Notes under the pieces: generated by a model
What the model saw: only the letters and a program-made list of their open reading frames with translations
Databases searched by the model: none
Told to the model about the DNA's origin: nothing
Shown: piece after piece, positions 33,481 through 41,733 of the stretch
Layout of the letters: the number at the start of each line of letters is the position of its first letter
Numbering within the stretch: the first letter of the stretch is position 1
From: Acidocella sp.
GTDB taxonomy: Bacteria; Pseudomonadota; Alphaproteobacteria; Acetobacterales; Acetobacteraceae
NCBI GenBank assembly: GCA_027308685.1
Contig: DAIDEE010000036.1
Coordinates: forward strand, 1 to 42,245
DNA length: 42,245 nt
Direction of reading: 5' to 3'
Program-made: the position numbers and the translations under genes

Positions 33481-36086
33481 TGTTTTCAGCCCCATTGGTG
33501 TTGCTGGGGCTGCTGGCATTGCCGGGGCTGTATTTTTTATTGCGCCTAACGCCGCCGGCGGCGCGGCGGGTGCGGTTTCCACCGCTGGCGCTTTTACGCG
33601 GGTTGGCAGCGGTGGAGCGCACCCCGGCGCGGATGCCGCTCTGGCTGCTGGCGCTGCGGTTGCTGATTGCGGCGCTGGTGATTGTGGGTCTGGCGGGGCC
33701 GCAACTGCATCCGCCCCCGGCGCTGCCGGGCAGCGGGCCGGTGCTGCTGGTGATTGATAACGGCTGGGCCTCGGCCAGTGATTGGGCCGCCCGCCGCGAT
33801 GCCGCTTTGCAGGTGGTGGCTGGCGCTGGGCAAGCGGGGCGGGGTGTGTCGGTACTGGCGACCACCAGGGATGCCAGCAATGCGGCGCCTCGGGTGCAAG
33901 GTGTGATGCCGGCGGTGCAGGCCGCGCAGATGCTGGCGGCGATGGTGCCAGAACCGTGGCCGGTTGACCGTGCCGGTGCGGCGCAGGCTTTGCATGGCCC
34001 TACGGGCGATGTGGTGTATGTGGCTGACGGCATCACTGATGGTCCTGGCTTTGCGGCGTTCATGGCGGCTTTGCATCCATCCCGGATTTTAAGTGACGGG
34101 GTGGTGGCACGTTTGCTGGCGGCACCGCACTTGCTGGCAAATGGCGACGTGGCCGTGCGTCTGGCGGCCGGGGTTAGCAGCGGGCGCGTGCTGGCCCAGA
34201 CCGCAGCGGGCGATGTGCTGGCCAGTGCCGCCTTCGCTGATGGCGAGGCGCATCTGGCGCTGCCGGTGGCGGTGCGCAACAAGCTGGCGCGGCTGGTGCT
34301 GACGGCACCGGCTTCGGCGGGCGGGACATTGTTGCTGGATAGCACCGCGCGTGGCGGGATGGTGGGGTTGTTGGCGAGCGCCGGTAATGCTGAAGCGCCG
34401 TTTCTCGGGTCGCTGTATTATGTCCGGCGGGCGGTACCGGTGGGCAGCGCCATTATAACGGGTGACGTCACAGCTTTGCTGGCGGCCAAGGTAAATGTGA
34501 TCATCGCGGCGGACGTGCCGTTCAATGACACGCAAATTCAAATGTTGCAGGGGTTCGTCCGCAATGGTGGGGTGTTGATACGCTTTGCCGGACCACTGAC
34601 CGCCGATGCACCGGATACTCTGACACCGGATGTGCTGTTGGCCGGAGAGCGAAGGTTGGGCGGGGCGCTGACCTGGAGTGCGCCGCAGAACCTGGCGCCG
34701 TTTGCTCCGGCGTCGCCATTTGCCGGGCTGCCACCGGATACCGGGGTCAGCGTCTCGCGGCAGATTTTAGCAGACCCGACGCAACTGAACCCCGCCACCG
34801 TTTGGGCCAGCCTGCATGATGGCACGCCCTTGGTGCTGGGGCGCTCGTTAGGGGCGGGGTATCTGGTCTCGGTGCTGACCAGTGCGAACACTGAATGGTC
34901 GGACTTGGCACTTTCAGGACTGTACCCGGCGATGCTGGGGCGGTTGGTGCAACTGGCGCAAGGGGCGCCGCCGAAACCTGATGCGCCGTTGCCATTGATG
35001 CAGGCGTTGGATGGGTTTGGCGGGTTGGCGACGGCGACGCGGGCAGCGCATGTCACGGCGCAGGCATTGCCGGAACTGATGGTATCGCCGGAGCATCCGC
35101 CGGGGCTTTACGGCAGCGGTGCGGCGATGCTGGCATTGAACGTGGGTGGGCATGTGCCCCGTGTGGTCGCGGCAGCGTTGCCGGGGGCTGTCGCGTTTGA
35201 TGGTACCGCAGCGCCAGTGCCATTTGGGTCGTGGCTGTTGGCAGCAGCGTTGGTGATGCTGGCGGTGGATTTGATGATTTCGCTGCTGTTGCGGGGCTTG
35301 TTGCGGCTGCGTGGGGCCGTTGCGGTGGTACTGTTGCTGTTGGCAACTGCCGGGCACGCCGATGCACAGGATGCTGCGTTGGGCACCACGCTCGGCTATG
35401 TGCTGACCGGCGATGCCGCAACTGACCAAATAACAGCGGATGGGATGAGTTATCTATCGGCGCTGGTATCGGCCCATACCTCGGCGCAGTTGGGCGCACC
35501 AGTGGGGCTGACGCCAGGGGTTGATGATATCAGCCTGTATCCGATGATCTACTGGCCGATATTGCCGGGTACTGTAACGCCTTCAGCCGCGGCATGCGCG
35601 GCATTTGTCAGCTATATGCAGCATGGCGGCCTGCTGGTGATCGACACGCCGGGCGGCGATGCGGGTACACCTGGAAGTGGCGCCGGGTTTGCGCCGGGGG
35701 CCGCCGATGCGGTGCAGCGCGATACCGCCTGTTTGAATTTACCCCAGTTACAGCCGCTGACCACGGCAAACGTGCTGGCTCATTGTTTTTATATTGTATC
35801 AAATTTTCCGGGCCGCTTTGTGGGTGCCCCGGTGCTGATTGCCAACGAGGCGGCTCGTGATGCCGATGGGGTGAGCCCGGTGATTGTGGCGCAGAACGAC
35901 TGGGCGGGCGCATGGGCGCGCGATAATGCCGGCAACCCCGAGCAGACACCGCTGCCTGGCGGTGATGACCAGCGAATTTTAGCCGATCGGTTTGGTACGA
36001 ATTTGGTGATCTATGCGCTGACCGGCAGTTATAAGGCAGACCAGTCGAGCTTACCCGCGTTGCTGAACCAGCTGAGTGCGCCTTGA
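33480..36086 (+). CDS. BatA-like membrane protein with C-terminal DUF4159
   Basis: An 868-residue membrane protein. The N-terminal BatA-like region has TM1 (~4-22), the conserved RRVRFPPLALLRGLAAVE and TM2 (~54-73). A vWA-like domain follows with VLLVIDNGWASASDW, where the usual DxSxS metal site is replaced by DNGWAS. Next comes a long periplasmic or cytoplasmic middle part (~130-575), then hydrophobic segments (~580-625) and a signal-like ATAGHADAQ. The C-terminal ~240 residues are a DUF4159 domain (glutamine-amidotransferase-like fold), with ISLYPMIYWPILPG and MQHGGLLVIDTPGGD. It is coupled to DUF58 upstream and to the next gene (TTGA) downstream. Function unknown. Confidence 0.85.
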   Translation: MFSAPLVLLGLLALPGLYFLLRLTPPAARRVRFPPLALLRGLAAVERTPARMPLWLLALRLLIAALVIVGLAGPQLHPPPALPGSGPVLLVIDNGWASASDWAARRDAALQVVAGAGQAGRGVSVLATTRDASNAAPRVQGVMPAVQAAQMLAAMVPEPWPVDRAGAAQALHGPTGDVVYVADGITDGPGFAAFMAALHPSRILSDGVVARLLAAPHLLANGDVAVRLAAGVSSGRVLAQTAAGDVLASAAFADGEAHLALPVAVRNKLARLVLTAPASAGGTLLLDSTARGGMVGLLASAGNAEAPFLGSLYYVRRAVPVGSAIITGDVTALLAAKVNVIIAADVPFNDTQIQMLQGFVRNGGVLIRFAGPLTADAPDTLTPDVLLAGERRLGGALTWSAPQNLAPFAPASPFAGLPPDTGVSVSRQILADPTQLNPATVWASLHDGTPLVLGRSLGAGYLVSVLTSANTEWSDLALSGLYPAMLGRLVQLAQGAPPKPDAPLPLMQALDGFGGLATATRAAHVTAQALPELMVSPEHPPGLYGSGAAMLALNVGGHVPRVVAAALPGAVAFDGTAAPVPFGSWLLAAALVMLAVDLMISLLLRGLLRLRGAVAVVLLLLATAGHADAQDAALGTTLGYVLTGDAATDQITADGMSYLSALVSAHTSAQLGAPVGLTPGVDDISLYPMIYWPILPGTVTPSAAACAAFVSYMQHGGLLVIDTPGGDAGTPGSGAGFAPGAADAVQRDTACLNLPQLQPLTTANVLAHCFYIVSNFPGRFVGAPVLIANEAARDADGVSPVIVAQNDWAGAWARDNAGNPEQTPLPGGDDQRILADRFGTNLVIYALTGSYKADQSSLPALLNQLSAP

Positions 36087-38062
36087 TCGTTTTTGTTCCA
36101 CCTCTGGGTTGGGTCGTATTTGGCGGCATTGCGGCGTTGGCTGCGGCGGTGCTGCTGCTGGGGTTGGTGACCCGCGCCCGCGGCGTATTGTGGCGGCTGG
36201 CGGGCTTTGGGCTGTTGCTGGGAATTCTGGCCGGGCCATTGGTGGTGCAGCAAACCACCCGGCCCCTGCCGGATGTGGTACTGGTGGCGGTGGATCAATC
36301 GCAATCGATGCAAATAGCCGGCCGGGCTGCGCTGGCCCATGCCGCCTTGGTAAATCTGCAGGCGCAGGCCGCAAAGTTGCCGGGGTTGGCGATGCGGGTG
36401 GTGAATGTGCCGGCAGCCGATGCTGGTGGCACCGCGCTATTCGCAGCGCTGGGGCAGGCGCTTGCTGATGTTCCCCCGGCGCAACTGGCGGGCGTGGTGG
36501 CGATCACGGATGGTCAGGTTTCAGATGTGCCGCATAGTCTGGCATTTGCGGCGCCGATGACCGCGTTGCTGACCGCGCGGGCCGAGGAGACCGACCGTGA
36601 GCTGCGGCTGATAGCCGCCCCCGCCTACGGGCTGGTTGGTAAAGATGATAGCGTGCAGCTTGAGGTTTTTGATCACGGCGTGGCTGATGCCGGGCTGCTG
36701 GTGCCGGTGCGCGTGGCTCAGGATGGCAAGCAAGTGTGGCAGGGCATGGTGCCGGTGGGGCAGGTGGTTTCAGTGAATGTGCCGGTGCGTCATGCGGGGG
36801 CGGCGGTGGTGATGGCCAATGTTGCGGCACTGCCTGGCGAAGTTTCCACCGTAAACGACCAGGTGGCGTTTACATTAAACGGGATTACCAAAAAACTTGA
36901 CGTGCTGTTGATCTCGGGAAACCCCAACCAGAGTGAGCGCTCCTGGCGGTTGCTTTTGAAATCCGACCCCGCCGTGGCGTTGGTGCATTTTACCATTTTG
37001 CGCACACCCGGCGAGATGGTGGACGCACCGCCGGCCGATGTAGCGCTGGTGCCGTTTCCGGTCGCGCAGTTGTTTGATACCGATATTACCAAGTTTAATC
37101 TAATTATATTTGACGAGTTTAATTCCAACGGCCTGCTGCCGCCGCAGTATCTGGCGAACATCGCAAGGTACGTTCAGGGCGGCGGGGCGCTGTTGGTGCA
37201 GGTGGGGCCAGAATTTGCGGGCGCGGAGTCGCTGGCGGGAACCCCGCTGGCGGCCGTGTTACCAGCGGTGCCGGTAAACCCGGGAACCGTGACAGAGCCG
37301 TTTGCGCCGCAGGTGACGGCTATCGGAGCGCGCCATCCGGTTACCGCCCCGGTGGCCGGGATGGCTTTGGCACCCTGGGCGCGGCTGGAAGCGTCTGCTC
37401 CGGTGGCGGGAGACGTGCTGATGACCGGCGGGGCGGAGAATTGGCCGTTGCTGGTGCTGGCGAGCGAAGCGAAGGGCCGGGTGGGGATGCTGCTGTCGGA
37501 CCAGTTGTGGCTATGGACCAAAGGCGGCGCCCATGACGGCCCGGCGTTGCCGCTGCTGCGCCGGGTGGTGCATTGGCTGCTGCGCGAACCGGCGTTGGAG
37601 CCGGAATTTCTGGCCGCAAAAATCAGCAACGGGCGATTGCAAATTATCAGGCAGTCTTTGGCCGCGACCGACCCTGGCCCGGCAACGGTCACGTCACCTG
37701 ATGGACACGTAAAAACGCTCTCGCTGCAACCAACCACAGCGGGGGTTTATGCCGGCGCGCTACCCGCTGCCTCGCCCGGCGTGTGGCAGGTGCGTGAAGG
37801 CGGCTTGAGTGCTTTTGCGGCGGTCAGTGAAGCCAATGCGCAGGAGTTTCAGGATTTAGCGGCCAGCGGTGCGCCGCTGCGTGGGGTAGCGCGGGAGGTA
37901 TGGCTTGGGCGTGAAGCAGCGCCTGATTTAGCCGCTATGTTGAAACGACGGGGGGCGGTGCAGGTTAGCGGCACGCGCGATGTGCCGCTGCTACCGGCGC
38001 TGCCCGCGATGCTGCTGGCACTGGCACTGCTGGCGGCGGGCTGGTGGCATGAGCGTGGATAG
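36083..38062 (+). CDS. vWA-like membrane protein of the MoxR/DUF4159 operon
   Basis: A 659-residue protein. Two N-terminal membrane segments (~8-28 and ~36-54) are followed by a vWA-like domain with an intact MIDAS-type DQSQSM after VVLVAVD. A middle beta-rich part, then LDVLLISGNPNQSERSWRLL (~273-292), FNLIIFDEFNSNGLLPPQYL and YVQGGGALLVQVGPEF resemble a class I glutamine-amidotransferase-like fold without visible catalytic Cys. A C-terminal helix (~638-655) ends in WWHERG. TTG at 36083 overlaps the previous stop (TTGA). Homologues follow DUF4159 genes in many alphaproteobacteria; no function is known. Confidence 0.8.
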   Translation: MIVFVPPLGWVVFGGIAALAAAVLLLGLVTRARGVLWRLAGFGLLLGILAGPLVVQQTTRPLPDVVLVAVDQSQSMQIAGRAALAHAALVNLQAQAAKLPGLAMRVVNVPAADAGGTALFAALGQALADVPPAQLAGVVAITDGQVSDVPHSLAFAAPMTALLTARAEETDRELRLIAAPAYGLVGKDDSVQLEVFDHGVADAGLLVPVRVAQDGKQVWQGMVPVGQVVSVNVPVRHAGAAVVMANVAALPGEVSTVNDQVAFTLNGITKKLDVLLISGNPNQSERSWRLLLKSDPAVALVHFTILRTPGEMVDAPPADVALVPFPVAQLFDTDITKFNLIIFDEFNSNGLLPPQYLANIARYVQGGGALLVQVGPEFAGAESLAGTPLAAVLPAVPVNPGTVTEPFAPQVTAIGARHPVTAPVAGMALAPWARLEASAPVAGDVLMTGGAENWPLLVLASEAKGRVGMLLSDQLWLWTKGGAHDGPALPLLRRVVHWLLREPALEPEFLAAKISNGRLQIIRQSLAATDPGPATVTSPDGHVKTLSLQPTTAGVYAGALPAASPGVWQVREGGLSAFAAVSEANAQEFQDLAASGAPLRGVAREVWLGREAAPDLAAMLKRRGAVQVSGTRDVPLLPALPAMLLALALLAAGWWHERG

Positions 38063-38126
38063 GAATTATAATTTTGCCATTTAAAAATGTTATGGCGTAC
38101 GAAATTGGGCAACTGAGGAGGTTGGG

Positions 38127-38531
38127 ATGAACGCGACTGAACAATTGATCAGGAATTATTACGACGCCTTTAATGCCGGTGACGAAGCGGCTTTCATGGC
38201 GTTGCTGACCGATGATGTGGTGCATGATATCAACCAGGGTGAACGGGAAATTGGCAAGGCGGCATTCGCCGCGTTTTGGGCGCGGATGACGCGATGTTAT
38301 AAGGAAATGTTGATCGATATTGTGGTTATGACCAACCCGGCAGGTGACCGGGCGGCGGCTGAGTTTATGGTGTACGGAGAATATCTTGAGGCCGATGAGG
38401 GGCTGCCGCCAGCCCATCGGCAAAAATATATATTGCCGGCGGGGGCGTTTTTCACGATCCGCGATGGCAAGGTGGCACGTATTTCAAATTATTATAATCT
38501 GCCCGATTGGGTCCAGCAGGTGAGCATTTAG
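38127..38531 (+). CDS. SnoaL/ketosteroid-isomerase-like protein
   Basis: A 134-residue protein with an NTF2/SnoaL-type cone fold: helix start TEQLIRNYYDAFNAGDEAAF, then LLTDDVVHDINQGEREIGKA and the end AGAFFTIRDGKVARISNYYN. It is close to the proteins annotated ketosteroid isomerase-related. The pocket residues (Tyr13, His33, Asp34) are plausible for ligand binding, but no substrate can be named. AGGAGG seven bases before the ATG is an excellent ribosome-binding site. It stands alone, 64 bp after the preceding operon and 148 bp before the next gene. Confidence 0.8.
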   Translation: MNATEQLIRNYYDAFNAGDEAAFMALLTDDVVHDINQGEREIGKAAFAAFWARMTRCYKEMLIDIVVMTNPAGDRAAAEFMVYGEYLEADEGLPPAHRQKYILPAGAFFTIRDGKVARISNYYNLPDWVQQVSI

Positions 38532-38679
38532 CGTATCGTTATGCTGCGCCGCAGCGGTGGTGATGAATAGCGCTTCGGCATTGAAACCATAACCAATCGG
38601 CATTGGAGAATTGCCGTGGCGGCTGGCAATTAAAGCCTCGCTGTTTTGCATCGGGCAAAATAGTTTGGAGGATTATAAA

Positions 38680-38958
38680 ATGAAGTTTCAATTAGTGGCG
38701 GCTTTGCTAGGTATTGGCATGTTGTCTGTGGCGCCGGCGTTTGCGCAAGGGCAAGGCGAAAATCCAAATGGCACAGTGATGGCCTCAATGATGAAAAGTG
38801 GTGACGTCCAGATGATGGTGACGATGCCCGATAAGGAGTTTCAGGCGATGGGTCAGGCAATGAAGGCCGGCCATAACGCCTGTCAGATCAAGGAAATCTA
38901 CCCTGGCGCTACCGATACCATGGTTTTGATATGCGACGGTTTTCCAGGTGGCAGCTAG
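38680..38958 (+). CDS. Small Met-rich secreted protein of unknown function
   Basis: A 92-residue protein. The signal peptide MKFQLVAALLGIGMLSVAPAFA ends in a good AxA site, leaving a ~70-residue mature protein with about nine methionines (MASMMKSGDVQMMVTMPD, AMGQAMKAG) and two cysteines (NACQIK, ICDGF) that could form a disulfide. GGAGGAT lies ten bases before the ATG at 38680; 23 upstream in-frame codons have no such site. I do not recognise a family. The stop codon (38956-38958) overlaps the left end of a palindrome cluster. Confidence 0.72.
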   Translation: MKFQLVAALLGIGMLSVAPAFAQGQGENPNGTVMASMMKSGDVQMMVTMPDKEFQAMGQAMKAGHNACQIKEIYPGATDTMVLICDGFPGGS

Positions 38959-39147
38959 AGCCTGATCATTTGCGGATGTCGCGCACTGCGCGGCAACCGG
39001 AAGTGTTGCTCAGCCTCTTATCCAATCGTTACAGCGCGTTCGGTTTGACGCAGTGGCGTCAAGCCGAACAGAGCAGGCTCTGAACATATTTCAAAGGTGG
39101 AATGAGACATAATTTTGAATCGCAGCGCGATTTCAAATTATATGTTC
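38957..39147. repeat. Cluster of nested palindromes, possible intergenic mosaic element
   Basis: Four dyads lie in a row between two genes. AGAGCCTG (38957-38964) matches the inverse of CAGGCTCT (39074-39081). A strong hairpin has 14-base arms (39038-39051, 39056-39069; one G-T wobble) with loop AGTG. CAGAGC/GCTCTG pair at 39069-39074 and 39077-39082. A second hairpin has 15-base arms (39109-39123, 39127-39141; two mismatches) with loop AGC. None has a T run. The layout recalls RIME/REP-type mosaic elements of alphaproteobacteria. No second copy is seen in this window. Confidence 0.55.
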
Positions 39148-39152
39148 TGGCA

Positions 39153-39779
39153 CTAGAGTTTATTGAGTCCAAAAAAACGGGGTGCAAAAACGTAATTTAT
39201 TTGCACCAAAACGATAAAGCCAAGGCTGTAATATGTGTTGAAGACGCATAAAGCAGCGCCGAAAGCGTAGAGCGATTGCGCGATAATGATGCGTCGCTCG
39301 ATGCCGGCTTCGAGAACCGGTGATAGTTCTGGCTTCACCAGGTCTTTGGTCATGGCGTAGCGCCATGTCAGGAATAGGGCGGTGCCCAGCAGCAGGATGT
39401 TGCCCCAGTAAATCAGCAAGGCCAGCCGGTACTCGATAAAGCCGCCCATCAGGTCGGTTGAGAACGGTACAAGTGCGACGAAAACCAAAAACAGCAGATG
39501 CAGCCAGGTTAGATCACGATCAGAGCTGGCCAGGTTGTTGAGTTGGGTTTGCTGGCCCACCCAGAAGATGCCGAGTGTGATGAAGCTCATGAAAAACACC
39601 ACCACCTGCGGCAAAATATCACGCAGGGCGCTGATCAGGGCGGCATTGTCATGGATTAGTTCATTGGCGGGGGCATGCAGGTCGATCACCAGCAATGTCA
39701 TCGTAACGGCGAAGATGCCATCGCTGAGCGCCGAGATCCGTTCAATATTCTGGCCGGCAATTTGGTTGTAATTGCCCAT
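39153..39779 (-). CDS. TMEM175-family (DUF1211) putative potassium channel
   Basis: A 208-residue membrane protein with the family signature at the start of TM1: ERISALSDGIFAVTMTLLVI (~13-32), equivalent to the RxxxFSD motif with Leu for Phe. About six hydrophobic spans are visible (also VVVFFMSFITLGIFWVG, LHLLFLVFVALVPFS and LLIYWGNILLLGTALFL), as in bacterial TMEM175 channels, which conduct K+ with low selectivity. It starts three bases after the kup stop, so the two are almost certainly co-transcribed. No ligand-binding domain is attached. Confidence 0.85.
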   Translation of the reverse strand: MGNYNQIAGQNIERISALSDGIFAVTMTLLVIDLHAPANELIHDNAALISALRDILPQVVVFFMSFITLGIFWVGQQTQLNNLASSDRDLTWLHLLFLVFVALVPFSTDLMGGFIEYRLALLIYWGNILLLGTALFLTWRYAMTKDLVKPELSPVLEAGIERRIIIAQSLYAFGAALCVFNTYYSLGFIVLVQINYVFAPRFFGLNKL

Positions 39780-39782
39780 GAA

Positions 39783-41669
39783 TTATATCGCGATTCGGAC
39801 GCCGAGTTCGACCACCCGGTCGGAGGGAATGCGGAAGAATTCGGTGGCTGAAACCGCGTTGCGTGACATGAATAAAAACAGCCAGCGGCGGATGAAGCGC
39901 AGTTTGGGAATGGCGGCGGGCACCACGGTTTCGCGGCCCAGGAAGTAGCTGGCCTGCATTGGCTTGAAGTCGATGCCAAGCTCGCTCAGGCTCTCCAGTG
40001 CGCGCGGCACGTTCGGGCTTTCCATGAAGCCATACATCAGGCTGATTTTGTAAATGCCCGGTGCGGCTTCCTCAGCCTGAGCGCGGTCGCCGGGGGCAGC
40101 GATGGGGATGTCGATGGTGCGGACGGTGACGAAGTACACATGCTCGTGCAGCACCTTGTTGTGCTTGAGGTTATGCAGCAAGGCGTTTGGCACGAAGTCC
40201 AGATTGCCGGTCATGAACACGGCGGTGCCGGGCACCCGGATGATGCGTGATTGCGGCAGCCGTGCCAGGAACGAGGCCAGCGGCAGGCTGTCCTGGGTCC
40301 AGCGGGCGATAAGCAGGCTGCGGCCGCGCCGCCAAGTGGTCATGACCAGTACCACCGTGAGGCCAATGGCCAGGGGTACCCAGCCGCCATCGAAGAATTT
40401 TAAGGTATTGGAGGTAAAGAAGGCGAGGTCGACGATGCCGAAGGTGCCGAACACCGCGATGGTGAGGCCGCGCGACCAGCCAAACTGGCGGCGAAAGACC
40501 ACCATGGCCAGAATGTTGGTACACATGAAAGTGCCGGTGACGGCAATTCCATAGGCCCAGGCGAGCGCGTTACTGGTTTTAAAAGCCAGCACCAGCATCA
40601 CCACACCGATGCAAACCGCGTAATTGATTTGCGGCACATATATCTGGCCTTCTTCTTTCTCGCTGGTGTGGCGGATTTCCATGCGCGGAAATAAGCCAAG
40701 CTGGACGCATTGGCGGGCCATTGAGAAGGTGCCGGTGATGACGGCTTGACTGGCAATGATGGTGGCCAGGGTGGAGAGAATGACCAGCGGCAATTGCAGG
40801 CTGTGAGGCGCCATTTTGTAGAAGGGGTTGTCGGCGGTGGCAGGGTTGGCCACCACCAGCGCCCCCTGGCCAAAATAATTCAGCAACAGGCAGGGCAGCA
40901 CAAAATAAGTCCAGGCGGTTTGAATGGGCTTGCGGCCAAAATGGCTCATGTCGGCATACAACGCCTCGGCGCCGGTGACCGCTAGGACTACGGCACCCAG
41001 GGCGATGAACGCCAGCATGGCGTGGCGATAGATGAACATCACGCCGAAGCTTGGGATCAGGGCTTGCAAGACGAACGGGTTCTGGATGATCTGGATCAGC
41101 CCCATGACGCCAATGGTGAGAAACCATACCAGCATGACAGGACCAAAGGCCCGCCCCATTGAACCGGTGCCACGCCGCTGCACTAAAAACAGCCCGACGA
41201 TAACGGTGAGCGATACCGGAATAACAATCTGGTCGAATTCTGGTGACACAACATCGAGCCCCGCAACGGCTGAGAGTACCGATATGGCTGGCGTGATCAT
41301 GCCGTCACCGAAAAACAGTCCGGCCCCGACAATGCCGACGATGCCAAGCGCTGCACGGGTTTTATCAGATTTGGCGACGCGCTGGGCCAGCGCCATTAGA
41401 GCCAGAATGCCGCCTTCGCCGTGGTTGTCGGCGCGCATCACGAAGGTGACGTATTTGAGGGTCACGGTGATGATCAACGCCCAAAATATAAGCGAGAGGA
41501 CACCAAAAATATCGTCGTATCGCAGGCCGGATTTTTGGAAATAGCCGATGCTGGCCTGGAAGGCGTATAGCGGGCTGGTGCCGATATCGCCATAAACCAC
41601 ACCCAAAACGCCAATCAGGCTGGCGAGGCGTAGTTTGCTTTTTGAGTCACCCGGGCTGGCCACACTCAT
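39783..41669 (-). CDS. kup: Kup-type potassium uptake transporter
   Basis: A 628-residue K+/H+ symporter of the Kup/HAK/KT family. The hallmark [16 protein letters not shown] is at ~23-38. About twelve hydrophobic segments follow (e.g. [20 protein letters not shown] and [22 protein letters not shown]), and then a soluble C-terminal part of ~170 residues with [20 protein letters not shown] and an end typical of the family ([28 protein letters not shown]). Kup is important for K+ uptake at low pH in E. coli. The ATG at 41669 fits family N-termini. The TMEM175-like gene follows after three bases. Confidence 0.96.
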   Translation of the reverse strand: MSVASPGDSKSKLRLASLIGVLGVVYGDIGTSPLYAFQASIGYFQKSGLRYDDIFGVLSLIFWALIITVTLKYVTFVMRADNHGEGGILALMALAQRVAKSDKTRAALGIVGIVGAGLFFGDGMITPAISVLSAVAGLDVVSPEFDQIVIPVSLTVIVGLFLVQRRGTGSMGRAFGPVMLVWFLTIGVMGLIQIIQNPFVLQALIPSFGVMFIYRHAMLAFIALGAVVLAVTGAEALYADMSHFGRKPIQTAWTYFVLPCLLLNYFGQGALVVANPATADNPFYKMAPHSLQLPLVILSTLATIIASQAVITGTFSMARQCVQLGLFPRMEIRHTSEKEEGQIYVPQINYAVCIGVVMLVLAFKTSNALAWAYGIAVTGTFMCTNILAMVVFRRQFGWSRGLTIAVFGTFGIVDLAFFTSNTLKFFDGGWVPLAIGLTVVLVMTTWRRGRSLLIARWTQDSLPLASFLARLPQSRIIRVPGTAVFMTGNLDFVPNALLHNLKHNKVLHEHVYFVTVRTIDIPIAAPGDRAQAEEAAPGIYKISLMYGFMESPNVPRALESLSELGIDFKPMQASYFLGRETVVPAAIPKLRFIRRWLFLFMSRNAVSATEFFRIPSDRVVELGVRIAI

Positions 41670-41733
41670 GCCGGACTCTCAAGCTTCAGGTTTAGATCGG
41701 CCATCATGCGTTGCTGGCTTTAGCTGTTTGTCG

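Noticed and set aside
32234-34345. A 703-codon open frame on the minus strand across the MoxR operon
   Set aside because: It runs antisense to three well-supported genes and is extremely Pro/Ala/Arg/Thr-rich with no domain. It arises from GC-rich codon use on the other strand.
38543-38555. GCTGCG/CGCAGC dyad after the SnoaL-like gene as a terminator
   Set aside because: One-base loop, so the real stem is shorter, and no T run follows.
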